Source: Melanocharis versteri | Taxonomy: Eukaryota; Chordata; Aves; Passeriformes; Melanocharitidae | Reading direction: 5' to 3' | Length of the DNA stretch: 64,000 bases | NCBI GenBank assembly: GCA_013397845.1 | Contig: VZTG01007782.1 | Span: 174,779-238,778, forward strand | Shown: in pieces, positions 27,114 to 40,003 of the stretch | Layout: each line of letters starts with the position of its first letter | How positions within the stretch are numbered: the first letter of the stretch is position 1 | The notes under the pieces: generated by a model | Databases searched by the model: none | Seen by the model: only the letters and a program-made list of their open reading frames with translations | Told to the model about the DNA's origin: nothing | Program-made: the position numbers and the translations under genes

Positions 27114-29209
27114 AATTTGATAGTTTTAGTATGTATAAAAATGCGAATTAATATTTAGCTTTACAAGAGATTTTATTGCCATTCTCACAGACCATTTGAT
27201 AGAAAAACAAGTTGATTATTCAAATGGCTGCTAATCTGCTAAGTCTTCCTGACACACAAAAGATGGGGAAGAAAACATGAGAGGTTCCCTATTATATACA
27301 GAAGAATTGTGCCAATTTGCTTCAGCCTCACAAGAGTTTTGAAACTAATTCCATAGCTCATGCGGTCCTTTAAGGAGAAGCCATAGGGAGCTGCAACCAT
27401 GCCAGGCATCCAGGTGCTTCACTGTGTGCAGTGCACACTGTTATAAATGGCCAATTTAGAGCTGTGAAGTCAAGATCTCCAAAGTTATGAAATAACAGAG
27501 TGAAGTCTGGAGTGCTAGTTTTATCCGAACCCTTTGTTTGGGTGCATTATGAGATCCTCTTTAATTACATGAGCACACACTGCTTTTCCAACAGAATGCC
27601 TGCCTTAGGGCACAATATGGATGTGGCTCACTTACTGAGCAAGTAGTCAATATTTTGTGCTCGCCTTGTTTGAAGTGCTTTATTTGTTGCATCAAATTCA
27701 GCCCTGAAAACTGACATTGCTTTTCCCACAGTTATTTCTGTGGTGCTTTTCAGTATAACATTGCAGAATCACAAAACTCTGACTCGCAGAATATTCTGAT
27801 TGCTTCATAAATATTAATTATATCATTTTCACAATGCATCTGAAAAATGAGGGGATAGTATTTACAGACACACATCTGAACTCAGGAGGAACCTTATAAC
27901 TTGCAAGTCATCATTACAGTTCTGATAAATTAGGGGAAGCAAGATTTGCAGGAGGAGATATTACTATCCCAGGACCAGATACCTACAGATTTCCTACTCC
28001 TGCTTGCTCCTCTAGAGTGAACATTATGATATCTCTTCCTGCCTTGTGTTTCTACCTAGCTCTGTCCAGTTCCCTCCCACTGTCCTAAGTTCCTTTTTCC
28101 AGTTTAGCTTTCTCATCTTTAATTGCTGCTTCTGTCTCTTGCTTCAGTTCATGGATTGCAAATTCCTGTCGTTGTTCTTCCGCTGGAACTTTGAACCTTC
28201 CTCCCACCTTTGGCTATTTTAGATGTCCTTTATATTTAGTTTCTCAACTAACCATTTTTTAGTGAGCATCATGTCTGCATTCAGCCTCACCAGCAGCTCC
28301 ACCCCGGCTGCTACACTGCTTCTATGAGTGCAGCAGTTATGGAAATCAGTTGTTTTCTCACACAGATGCACCTAGTGAAGCATACAATTAATGTTCATTG
28401 CTAAAAAAACCCCAACTGTTTAAGAACTAGATCCACTGTAAGACTCAGAGAGAAACAATGAGAATTTGAGTCTTCAGTAGTTCAGTTACAGGACAGACAC
28501 AATCTACGAAATAGGCTTTAACTGTGCTGAAATCAAGCTGACAAAAGAAATCTTCCCCAGGCAAAGGACCACCAGTGTGGTGGGTGTCTCTGTACAGCCC
28601 TGACAAAGGATTCTGTATCCTGAACAAGGGTCTGTGTTCCACCTGAAACAGAAAGGCCACTGAACTCATGGTGTAGCTGTTATCCCTTAAAGACTGAAGT
28701 TGTCTGACACAGCGAGACAAAGCGAGAGTAAAGCAAATCTGCTCAGGAGGAAAGTAGGCAGTGATTACATTATGAGAAAGATTAAGTGGTTCTGGAAAAT
28801 ATTAAAGAAATACCAGAACTGACTTCTAAATCCTTTCTCTTCATTACAGCTGAAAAGTAAAACACAGTTATGTTATCTCAATCAGCTCATATTATACAGC
28901 TTGAGAATCAAGCCCATGTCAATTCTGTGCACAGCAGCTTTTAAAGCTGCAGAAGATTTATAAATTGTTTCTCTCCTGGAAAAATCCTTTCTCAATCTAA
29001 AAAAGTGAAACAAAAAAATCCAGATCTTCTCCTGGAAATTTCCTTCACACAAATAACCCTATTAAGCAATGATGAAAATTTCACATAATGAAAAACCCGC
29101 GTGGCTGGGCTTTGCCCTATTGTGGAATCATCCCTTCTTTTCCACCCTACTAAAACCACCATTTTGTTGGGGCTTGTATTTCAAAATAATTTTTCTTCTC
29201 TTTGTGCTG
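27114..29209. other. Non-coding interval
   Basis: AT-rich unique DNA without a recognised gene. At 28568-28585 there is a small CCACCA-GTG-TGGTGG inverted repeat, too short to interpret. Confidence 0.5.
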
Positions 29210-29260
29210 TTTTTTTTGTTGTTGTTGTTTGTTTGTTTGTTTGTTTGTTTGTTTGTTTTT
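29210..29260. repeat. T8 / (GTT)4 / (GTTT)n compound microsatellite
   Basis: A T run passes into GTT units and then about eight GTTT units. The open frame that spans it (29069-29329) gets a VCLFVCLF-like peptide from the repeat and is not a gene. Confidence 0.92.
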
Positions 29261-31479
29261 GGCATAGACTCTCCTATGCTTAGAGTATGGATTAATAACT
29301 CCAAACTTGAGACTAACTTTTGGCATTAGTAGGCTTTCTGATGCTCTCCCACATTGACAAAAATAATGAAGGCAGAGGTGACGTGTATTTCAAAGGTGGT
29401 TGATTCCACCAGCTATTTAGAGGTGTGATAACAATTTTTTTTCTCCTTTTGTATTTTCATATACTAGGGTCCTTATGAAAGTTATCCCTGTGCTGCTGGA
29501 ACTTTTTGTGGTCCTAAATTAGTTGTTAATTGCTTAAGTTAAAAGTGGCAACTTTCTTTAGGCAGCCTCCAAATTAATAAAGGCATCTTGAACGTAAGAA
29601 ATGACTCATACATTACAGTCAGAGTCTCATGGGTTCATTGATGTTATTATCAGTAAACACTCATAAGTTTTGCTTTTTTAACAAGAATGGCTCCAATAAG
29701 TTGAGCATTTGAGGCGTATGTCAGTTGATCTCCAGGTGACCACTTTATAAGTACATATTTTTGTTATGATGATGAGCATCTCTCCACTAATATGTGGACA
29801 TAAACACAAATACTTCACAAACACCTTTATACAGAATTTACTGGTATTCAAGAGGAAAACAGTCGCTTGAGTACAACATTGAAAAAAATGAAATTGTTAA
29901 GAAAATACTCATTCATTGTGACTTATTATGCTTGTTTTACATGGCATAACTCAATAATGAATCACTACAGAATACTGATCACATCTATTTACCATATTCA
30001 TATACACTCATCAAATTATATTTCAATTTGATCTAATTAAAATGTTTCATATTATTATGCCTTTTAAAAATGGTGTCAAGATGAAAACTACCAGTTATTA
30101 ATGTCAAATCTAGTCTCCAGATCACAGTGCCATTTCAAAGTTTTTTTCTGAACTGTTTTCTGTGGAGCTTCAGTATTTTTTTTTACTTTGATCCCCACAA
30201 AAATAATTTTTTAAACTCAAATAGGAAACTTGCTGTACTAACATTTTAAGGGTGTAAATCCCCAGCAGCCTTCAGAGCAGCGCCAGTAATGATAGAAGCA
30301 TCAAATATTAAATACGTGCTAGAGTCATAAAAGGATTGCACGCACAGGGAAATCCACAGTTCCAGGTAATATCAGAAATTAAGGTAAGAAGATGGCAAGC
30401 TGCTGGCTGATGGTAATGCCCTGGCAACGTTGGAAATAAATGGAGACTGAAAAATTTCTTAAGAACACACTATGAAAGCAAATCAGAGATTAAACTTCTG
30501 TGGGCTTCTCACCCACAAGTTCAGGTATTCCATGTGTTTGAAACAAAACCACATTCTTGATATGGAAAATACTGTTTCTGCATTCAATCTTCCTGAAATT
30601 GGTCTGTAGTCTTATAGGCTGAGACAGAGATACAGGTGAAGACTGTGGGTAGCCAGTGTCTACCCAAAAGGCAAAAATGGATTAATGAGTTGCTCTAGTG
30701 CATTAATTTGGAAAAACACACTATATAGGTTGTGTTGTTAAAAAGGAATCCTCTTGCTCCTTTGAGAAAAGCTCATGATGATCAGCAAGGACAACTAAGC
30801 CAAGGAGATTCACAGTAGAAGGAGAAAATATTAAAATAAGCTGGGAAAAGAAGCAATTGTCATCGTCATGTCCAGCCGAGGGACGTTTATTGTCAGAGAA
30901 ATGAAGTGAATCAAAAGTTTGTTAGTTTACATATTCTGCAAAAAGGATTATGTATGTATTAGAAAACCACACAAAATTTAAGCAAGAAATGCAAGATATA
31001 TATATATATATATATTTTATACTGGAAATAAATGGAGCCATTTCTACAATGAGACCATATTCATTTCACTTCACAGCGTCTTTAATTGAAAAAAAACAAT
31101 AGCTCTCTACAGGCAGAGTTATCACTTAAAGAGTTGCTGTGAGATGGAAAGCAGATTTTCTGGTTACCTACTGAGGTTCACATGAAGGAACGGGGCAAAA
31201 AGAAATAGCTTCTTACCATCCTTTAAAAAGTGTGATCTGACTGTGAAAAGGTTTGAAAAAACCCTCACCGGGAGCATTTCTGAGTGCTGCCAATCTCAAG
31301 AAGTAACAGTGACAGATCACTGTCCGTAATACTTAATAAACTCCTTTCTGTGGCCTTGCAGAGAAGAAAGTGATATACAGGAACACGAGCAATGGAAGGG
31401 AATTTTATTTTCTAACCACTGTCATTTAAAAAGGATACTTCTGCTTGCAGAACTTTAGCCAGCCTCGCCATTTCTGTCG
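29261..31479. other. Non-coding interval
   Basis: No gene recognised. It includes an (AT)n run at 30996-31014. Confidence 0.5.
30996..31014. repeat. (AT)n microsatellite
   Basis: Nine to ten AT dinucleotides. Confidence 0.88.
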
Positions 31480-31960
31480 TGTTTATCTCCCCAGAAACAG
31501 GCTGCAAGGTCGTAAAACAATATGCGTGATTCCCTCTAGGAAGGCAGATCCGTCTGCCGTGAAACCAGACCACTGATTTCATAACGTGCAGCTTTTAAAG
31601 TGTAAAAGCAGCTAACAGCTTCGGACAGCACTGTTGTGTGCTCCAGATTGCTCCCTGCCACCGTCGCCTCTCCGCATGCCTGTCCCCACGGAACGCGCGG
31701 CCGCAGCCACCGTGAGTTCCGCGGCCCTCCTGAAGGCTCTCAGGCATAAGCGAGCCTAATCAAGAGAAGTGTGAAATCACAACAAAGCCAGCTCTCCCCG
31801 TTTTGCAGATGGTGAGCTGCCAGGAGGGATCAGCCCAGACTTTAATTGCAAGGCTGATGAGAGAGGCAGGCAAGATGGGACGGTACATGTTGTGGTGTGG
31901 GCAGATCATTGCATAACAGCGAGGCTGTCGCACACGTGGCGCCGAATGAATCAACACACG
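31480..31960. promoter_or_regulatory. GC- and CpG-enriched patch in AT-rich desert, possible regulatory element
   Basis: The core at about 31640-31740 is clearly richer in G+C than its surroundings and contains several CpGs, including GCGCGGCCGC (31693-31702) and CCGCGG (31719-31724). Flanking sequence holds a CAGATG E-box near 31807 and a CACGTG E-box near 31932. No open frame there is convincing. CpG-rich patches that survive in methylated vertebrate DNA often mark promoters or distal regulatory elements, but this patch is too short for a standard CpG island, so the function is inferred. Confidence 0.3.
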
Positions 31961-34900
31961 CTAAAAAAATGGCACTATCAATGGTTTTCCTCACTCCAGA
32001 AACAGAGGGATTAAGTACCCTGGCTGTTTGCAAACTTCTTGGGATCTGATCAAGAAGCCGGTAAGATTATTATTAAAAACTTAAAAGAATCTTCCTTTTT
32101 AAGCTTGCTCCAGGAAGGTACAGAGTTAGCCAGATGCACATATACACATAAATTCATATACATATGTTCATGTGTTGTTAATACTCACGTGCTAGACACT
32201 CATGTACCTATCCTTATGTAGGAACATAAATTAACTTTTTTCGTCTAGTAATAGATTTTACCCTAAGGCAGGGAAATGTTCTCTGTTACTCCAAGAAAAT
32301 TTCAAAGAAGAAATTGAAACTTGTGGAGCTGCATACTTCTAATAATTGTCTTACTTTTCTACATGGGCCAATAGTGATAAAGTCGTGCTTATGCCTGCCC
32401 GGAGTGAGGAGATATCCCTGAGCCTCTGTGTTTCTTTAATGATGAAAGAATTACAGAAATATGATACCAGCTGCCTGTCACTGGAACAGGCAGAAAGGAA
32501 GTCAGTAAGCACCAAGACAGTTGAGTGAAATATAAAATCCATACTCGACTGAAGACATGTCCAAAAATGCTTGAAGTATTGTGACCTTGATGTTTGCATT
32601 GTAAAAATCAGCTTCTCAGTCTAAGTGCCAGGAAATCAAAGTTTTCATCATCTAATGAAAGGATGCCAACATGTGAAACAAAACGTGTAAGGGAGAGGTA
32701 GCAGGCACCAGGCATTGAGCTGTTTCCATATGGGTTCTCTTACATGGGGTTTCTATTTCTATAATGTAGAAGGAAGGAACTCATGCACAGCTATTTATAA
32801 GTGTCACTAATTTAAGTGATTGTTTTTATATCCTAGCTTCAGAATTAAACACAAAAAAAAAAAATTAAAAAATCCATAAAATAAGTAACCTAGAATATGC
32901 AAATATTTTGTACCGAAACACATTACTTGAAAAACAGTAGAGGAAATGAAATACTTAAAATCTGTGCAACATAAAGGAGATTAATTCCAGATAGAATAAA
33001 TGTCATACATTTCCAAGAAGAATTTTTGTCTTTAAGAGGACAGACTTGACGCTTATAGCAACTGAAAAATTACATATTTATTTAAGGATATTGACTGACT
33101 CACGTGAGGTCTGGGAAATCTTTAACAACGCCACTTTTTAAAAATATTATCTGTTATAATTGTTGGTTTTTTCAGTGTACGGCAAGAAAAGGATCATTTT
33201 TTCCTGGGAAGGACTGTTGAATGAGAATTTAGCAACTTACCCTTTAAAAGTTTAGACATGAATTTTTCTGTAAGTGGTTTACAAGTTTAACCTGAGTCCA
33301 AGGTAACAGAATAAATTAAAAAGCAATAGAAATATTGGAATACATCTTTTTCTTTTTTGCTCTCTAGAAATTTGAATATAGACAGGTCATCATCATCTCC
33401 ATGCCTAAGGAGGCACCAGAGAGGCAAAACTTTTTTCTTTCTTTGTGTTTTGTCCAGTGTTCATTTTGAGCTTGAGGTAAATCACGAGCTCTCATCGTCA
33501 TACATTTATCACTGTCATAGACTGAAATATTTTTTGAGTCTGAAACATGCCTCAAAGCCTACCGGATATCAGAAAATAATATTCTCTCCCCTGGAACAAA
33601 AATACTCCTTTAATATTTCAATAAAAAGAAGAATATTGTCCCTTCTGACAAAGATGTGGTATGCATTTCAAAATTTGCCTTGTATTAGGCAATACCTGTA
33701 ATTCTAGAGGGTAGTGTAAGGGTTTTCGTGGTAACTGAAATCTAGAGTTCATTTGGACTGTCCATTGGCAAGTTCTGACAACAATTCTACAATAGAAGAA
33801 AAGTAAAGACTAGAAAATAGCTATTCATATGTTTTCTGCTCTGTGTGTTACCCAAACTTAAATTTATTTTTCTCCTGGAATGCACAGATGCACTAATGGA
33901 TAATTAGCTGGCCAGATTTCATTAGGAAACACTATATAATTCACTTCGGAAAACTCTTACACCTTCGTTCCTTTTCATGCTGGACAAGGAGGAAAAAGGT
34001 TTCTTCAATAGCATTTATGTCTGTCAGATATATTTTGTGGTTGTCCACTTGATTTGAACTACCAGCAACCACGGATTATTAACAAGGAAAAATATATAGT
34101 TTTGCAAATTGACAGTGGGAAAAACTCAAAAAACATATTTTAATTGTTTCAAAAACGGGTGAAATAATAAAGGCTCCATATAAAAGTTTTTACTCTTTGC
34201 AGACACACTGATAAAAGGCAGCTGATTTTCTTTCTGCAGCTAATGCAAACACAAAATTCACAAGGACAGCGAGCCTCGCCGAGTGAGGTGATGCCATCCT
34301 TTGCACACTGCATGCTAAACCTCAAACAGAACCTGCTCCCCATCAGGGATGCGAACACCAGCACTCAAGACATGTACATTTTTCAGGATTGCAGACAATG
34401 CACTGAGCTTGGTGACTGCTGGATAAAGCAGCAAGATCTACAGAGAAGAGGTCATGAAATACAGAATTAAGATTTTCCTCCTTCATTGCTGTTAATTCCT
34501 GGGCAAAAGAAGTTGAAGCTATAGAAAATAGCAATAGCAATTGGGACATGTTTGTGAGTACAGTTGAAATGCAGGCTGTAAAAGCAGCCACTCAAAGTGA
34601 TTCAGTCCAATTTATCCATAAATTTCCCCCTAAATTTAGGAATAACCCCTTATTAGATGAAATAGACAAATAACCATATAATGAGAATAACAGCATTGAA
34701 AGAAAAAGCCGTCAGTCAGCAGTCTATATTGATCAGAAGGGCGGCTCAATCAGAGATTTAGCAGATGAGACTATGATTTGTTTTGTCCTCATTTTTCGCC
34801 CTCAATTCTTTTCCACACTGTATCATTGAAAATAACTATGATTCATAATTAGCTTTTGATTACATTACCAGATAGGATAATTAAAATATCAAGATGCATT

Positions 34901-37703
34901 CTTCTAGAAAAAGTTTTTTAAGTCATGCTGTGACATTCTCTGGCTATCCAGAAATTTTTCTTTGCTTTCTCAGTATCTGTCAATGCTTGGTGGTTGCCAT
35001 GATTCTGACCAGGAAGAAATCACCTACATTTTGAAAAGAAAGTCAGATTTAACCTTAACTGCATACATGTCTGCAGGGTCTTATTTGGAAGATCCTACGT
35101 TTAAACCTAGGATGACTTATTTAGGGTGCATTATTCTCTGAGACACAGGAAATATCGAGTTACCAAGCAATTTACCCGTGAGCAACCAGCCGTCCCACAC
35201 CACCTGCACCTGAACAAGCTCATGTGAATTACCCCTAACATATTTAGGGTGATAAAAGAGTAACAACACAAATTCTGAGCAAAGCTTGATGCATTTACTG
35301 CTAGAGGAAAGCATGCTGGAAAACATTCATCGCCACCCCCAGCTGCCCTCTCCTCTGTTCTTTCCCTCTCTTTAACTGATCAGTTTTGCTCTAAGACCAG
35401 AAAGCAAATGGAGGATCAATGAAAGGTAATAAAGGAAATGTTCAGCCAAGTATAACTGTGCAAAGAACACGTTACCTACAATAGATTTGAATGACCAGAT
35501 TAAAGAAACTGAAAAACAAAAATAATCCAGAGTATTTTACAGTCAAGAAAAACCTCACTGTCCCCTGCTACAGCTGCAGAATGCTTGACCTCCCTGAATT
35601 TCATACTTCAATAGGCAACACAACATTTTTAGAGAGACCGACTGTCTAACTTCTTTTAAGTTCCTAGAGACACCACTTAAAAAATAGGAGCTCTAGAAAA
35701 GTAATAAATGTGGTGTGAAGCAGGTTTCTGAAATTCTTATGAGCAGCCTGAAATTTAAGTTTCAGGGACAGAAATGACAACAAATGTGAGTGAAGAAGTG
35801 ATGAAAACTGAATTTCTTCCTATCTTCATGCAGAGCACTGATAATATTCACATCTGGTTATTGTTCTAGGAATATATCTACAGTATCTATACCAGTGTAC
35901 AGGAATTGGGTGGTAGGGACAAATATCACAGGAAGATTAAGGCAGTAAAAAGGGTAAATGGTTTTATTTTAATTTAACTTGTTTGTTTGCTCCCATGCAA
36001 AACTGCTTCACTGACAGTGAGGACTTCCTTGTTGCTGAACTATTTATTTCCCAGTTAACAATAAATAAGGCTTAGCTTGCACAAGTGTTAGGAGTCATTG
36101 CTTGTACATATCAAGGGGAAACCAGACTTCACAGGATGGATTTACATACTTTATTTAGCATTAGCATACTCTAGGACCACTGAGAATGATTACGCATGCA
36201 GTGCATACAATTAATTAATCTGAGAACAGATGTGTATTTTCACAGAACTTAGGTTCCAGCCCATTAAATTATTGATATTGATATTAGGTATGATATTGCA
36301 TATTTGAAATCATTCTAAAAACAGCCAGTACAATGGATAAGCATTTTCAATGTTACGAGTGTGACAAATTGCATTTAGAGGTAAAATAAATAAAATAAAA
36401 GGCATCATTTCTCATTCAGAAAATATTTGATCTCTAACGCTCTTTCATGCAGCAAGTTCCATGTTGCTGGCAACTCAGATGAATTCAGGGGAATCCTCGT
36501 TTTAAAATTTTATATATATTTATATATATATATATATATATGTATAAATAATCCATACATCTTTGACTTGGTTAGAGGTTCTTCAGAACAATTTGGAACA
36601 GTTATTCAGATAATTTGCTCTTTCTTTTTGTATCACCTGCACATATGACTGAAAGTACCTAGCCTATAGATTAACTTTAAATTAAATATTTCTTGGTTAT
36701 ACAAGCTATTCAGCCATCTCCATCTGACCTCTTACACCACTCTAAGGATACTGACATCAGTGGACCTATATTTGAAATGAATTGGGAAGAGGATGAAAGA
36801 CCAAAAAGACACTGCTGGAAGAATATTTTTTCCTCATAATAAGACTCCTTTGAGTGCCTATATGATCATTTCACTTCCCTTCATACACTCAATAATAAAT
36901 TGTTCACAGCATCACTGAGATGTGTTGGGTAAACACTGCAAGTTATGAGGCAAATTTACTGCCTCATAAACTCACAGCCAAGTAAAGCTGTCATTTGCAA
37001 GAACAATTAAGCCATTATTCTGTTCCGTGGAGAGTGTAGGATATTCCTGAAACCTGTAAATTCACAGAAAAGGGAAGCTGGTCCTATGTTCAGAACAAAT
37101 ATTTAGATTTTATTAACACTGAGTTCACTTTCAAGCTTCAAGCCAGCATATATTTTCTTTGTTTACCAAGATTTACAATTTATCCGCTACACATTATCAT
37201 GTATACTGTTAAAAGGCAAAAGAAATAAAAGAGTACCCTGTGATGTTTTGGTTTTATTGTCTAGGAATAAGGTACTTTACTTGAAGTCCTGCTAGTCAGA
37301 TGCTGTGAAAAGAGAGAAAAGAAGATCGAAAAATAAGACTTTTATCTCTGAGCCATGAAAAAGTCTGACATCTGGGGCTACCATAAAAATTGCTATTGTG
37401 GCCTGAAGATTGTCCAAATATAGATAGAGGGTGATATTATAAAATTTTTCTGTTGTGTAGCATGTTTTTACTACTCAGTCATATAAAATCACAATAGGAT
37501 CTTTAATCTTTAGGGAACTACAATATAACTTCACAAAGTGTCTTCCTGAAGCACAATAATAATTCTCAGATCTTTGTGGATACTGTAGGTGCAAGCAATA
37601 TGGAATTATCACCTCCTGATTGAGTAGTTTCCAAGGAATGCAACATCCACAAAAGGTATTGATTTACTAAAATATGGATAAAGATCTAATATCGATATCC
37701 AAC
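31961..37703. other. Non-coding interval
   Basis: AT-rich unique sequence. It contains A10-type runs near 32850 and a (TA)n tract at 36511-36546. Open frames up to 114 codons (33357-33701) have no recognised domain and no clear exon borders. Confidence 0.5.
36511..36546. repeat. (TA)n microsatellite, interrupted once
   Basis: TA dinucleotides with one ATT interruption near 36518-36521. The tract accounts for the IYIYIYI-like peptide in an open frame at 36427-36648. Confidence 0.9.
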
Positions 37704-38052
37704 TGAGACGGACAAAGACTCTCTAACTCAGTAAGTTAGAAAGGGTATGTTTATTTCAGCACCGGGCTTCGCGTGGGATAGTTCCCCGACCCGCAGAAGC
37801 GAAGCACAATCCAATACAAAGTCTTTTGATCTACAAAAGTTTTGAATATTCAAAATACAAAAACACATTTATCACATAAACACCACCCATGCCCCGCTTC
37901 ATATGGTAATTAGCTAAAGAAATCATTAAGCATGCGTAGTTGGTTCCTAGATTTGGGTCGGTGGTCTTGGAATTTGGGGAGGGGTCTGAAAGGATGAAGT
38001 AAAACTTGTCTTCCTCGTTCTGACCTTTCTACCTTTCTGGTTTTTGACAACA
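37704..38052 (-). mobile_element. Endogenous retrovirus LTR (minus strand), probably a 3' LTR
   Basis: On the minus strand the 349-base element would begin TGTTGTCAAAAACC (ending at 38052) and end CCGTCTCA (at 37704), with the TG...CA ends usual for LTRs. An AATAAA signal lies at the complement of 37750-37755. Just 5' of it on the same strand is a GC-rich stem-forming segment with a perfect 7-base inverted repeat (GCTTCGC 37766-37772, GCGAAGC 37799-37805). A perfect 16-base palindrome (TTTTGAATATTCAAAA, 37840-37855) lies within the LTR. No matching target-site duplication was found, which fits a 3' LTR of a 5'-truncated provirus. The upstream boundary at 38052 is inferred; the family is uncertain. 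Confidence 0.55.
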
Positions 38053-38350
38053 CCTATTACTCTTGGGGAACTCTCCTTCATTCCTTCTCCTTCTCCTCAT
38101 TACTTTTGAATGGCAATTGTTTAAGTTTCTTTAGATCTTTAACCAGTGCAATTTGTTCCTTATTATGAAGGCAGCTGAATAAACCTAGCATGACAAGCTA
38201 TCATTTATTTTGTGTCTTCAATCTTATTCTAAGCCTGGCTTCTTAGCTAATTATTAACCTTTTTAATTAGCTCCAGCTGTATTTGCTTGCTAGTTCTATT
38301 CTAGCTAATTTCAGCAAAACTAGCCTCTAGCTAAAATGATTAAAACTCTA
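38053..38350 (-). pseudogene. Endogenous retrovirus internal remnant next to the LTR
   Basis: Adjoining the LTR on its 5' side (minus strand) is a purine-rich stretch and a 38-codon open frame (complement of 38078-38191, with its stop at 38078-38080) whose last residues are rich in lysine and glutamate, ending about 25 bases before the LTR. This is where the last viral reading frame of a provirus would end. It is only a fragment: in the same frame a stop codon lies just upstream. No retroviral motif is recognisable and I cannot say which viral protein it came from, if any. Upstream boundary is not visible. Confidence 0.3.
38245..38272. repeat. Inverted repeat, 9-base stem
   Basis: AGCTAATTA (38245-38253) and TAATTAGCT (38264-38272) form a perfect 9-base stem with a 10-base loop. 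The neighbouring 100 bases carry several more AGCTA/TAGCT words. Confidence 0.75.
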
Positions 38351-38640
38351 CGTTTCAGTATGGATGTGCTGCGTGGTGGCAGCACAGGTGATAATTTCCC
38401 TGAGAACCTGAGTCCTATATGACCTTCACATTTGACCTCAAGATTCGTCTATGTGTATCTCTTGCACACAAAACTAAACAAGCAGTGCAGCTATTTTGCT
38501 GTATGTTAGGCTAAAACAATATGCGTGTAAAAGATTAAAGAATGAGGCTCAATTGGGTCACTGAATAGGAAAAAAAGCCTAATTTGTAATTTAAGCAATG
38601 CCGGTTCTGTCGTCTCAACTTGGAACAAGAACACAAGCCT
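38351..38640. other. Non-coding, possibly retroviral internal sequence
   Basis: No gene recognised. It may be part of the decayed provirus that ends at 37704, but nothing in the sequence proves it. Confidence 0.3.
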
Positions 38641-38703
38641 AAACCCCTTGGTTGTCCTCACTGTCACTGTCCTCACTGTCACAAACCCCTTGGTTGTCCT
38701 CAC
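38641..38703. repeat. Nested tandem duplication (15-base unit within a 42-base period)
   Basis: A 21-base segment starting AAACCCCTTGG occurs at 38641-38661 and again at 38683-38703. Between them TGTCCTCACTGTCAC is present twice in tandem (38653-38667, 38668-38682). All copies are exact, so the duplications are recent. A minus-strand open frame at 38506-38703 repeats a short TTKGF-type peptide because of this and is not otherwise recognisable. Confidence 0.9.
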
Positions 38704-40003
38704 ATTTCACGTTTAATTAGAAGTGAGCTAACTGGACTTCCTTGTAACGACAGCCAGGCTGAAGCTGCAGAGATAACTCATGTCTGAGTGCTCTGCTTTT
38801 AGACATAGATTGTTCATAAATTTTTCAACACCAACTGAACTTTTTTGAGCCGCTGGGGTCGTGACGTTGAGGCCAAACTCAGGCAGAGCTCCTAAGGGCT
38901 GGGTGGATAAAGCCCTCCTTCCCCTTGGTGCCGCTGCAGAGATGTATCGGGGTGACGTGGAGTTCCATGGTGTCTGCAGGTTCTGGGAGCCAGTCTGCCC
39001 AGGATCCAGCTCTGCCAGTCCTGGGAAATGAACCAGAGGGAGAGACACTGGAAAATTTCAGAGAGAAAAAGCTGGTGTAGCTCATCCTCTTGAGACCATA
39101 GTTTCTGTCTGAGGAAAAGGATTACAAACCCCAAAACATGCACAGCACAAATGTAAAGTTAATGTGGAAAATTCCTATCTCAATTTCTATGGACAATGAC
39201 ACAAGATTCATGTTATAACCCAGATAAAAGGGTATACTGTATGTTTTAAACTCTCATTACTGCCATGGGACTCATATAAATGTACTAAAAGCCAGAATAA
39301 GCCTCTTTAAATTATTAATTGCAGTTACCTAATAATAACTCGGTGAATAAGAAGAAAAATGGTAAAAATGTACTATTAAAAACATATTAAAACAATAAAA
39401 CATGTCAAGTGCGCTGTACTTCACTAAGCACTTTTCTGTATAATTTAAACCTTTGTACAAGTATCTTTAAGTAAAATTACACTTTTTTGCCCAATTTAGT
39501 ATTTATGATATTAATTTCCTGGGAGTGTGTATGCTTTGCTGAATGCTCATTTCTGAGCACCACAGTGACTCTCACAGTAGAAGCAAAGAGGTCCCAGATG
39601 TTAGATTTACCCATTGTTGACATTTCTGAGTTTTAACAGCAAAAAACTCGTAGGTCCGTAAATGAGCTGAGCCACTGGAAACTCTCATTCCGCAGAGACA
39701 AGCCATGGCAGCAATGGGATGCTGCAGCTTTTTTTGATCCCAGCGGACACAGAATGTACAAAGTGTGTCGATATCTTGACTGACTGTGGGCTAAAAGGTT
39801 GTGTGCAACTGTACAGTAATGAATGACTTAACCTGGTCTCAGGGTATGGAGCAAATTCCTGAGAGAAAGACGTGCAAACCCTGCTATTTTTTGTGCAGTT
39901 GAGAACACATTTTTTCCAATGCACCATTATAAGACCACAACTCATGGGTTTGTTATTAAATGGAAGTATTGTAGGGCTTTTTCAGATCGTACTGAAACTT
40001 TTC
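38704..40003. other. Non-coding interval between the two retroviral elements
   Basis: A moderately GC-rich part (38720-39140) holds three overlapping minus-strand open frames of 68-106 codons, none with a recognised domain. From 39140 to 40003 the sequence is AT-rich and unremarkable. Confidence 0.45.
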
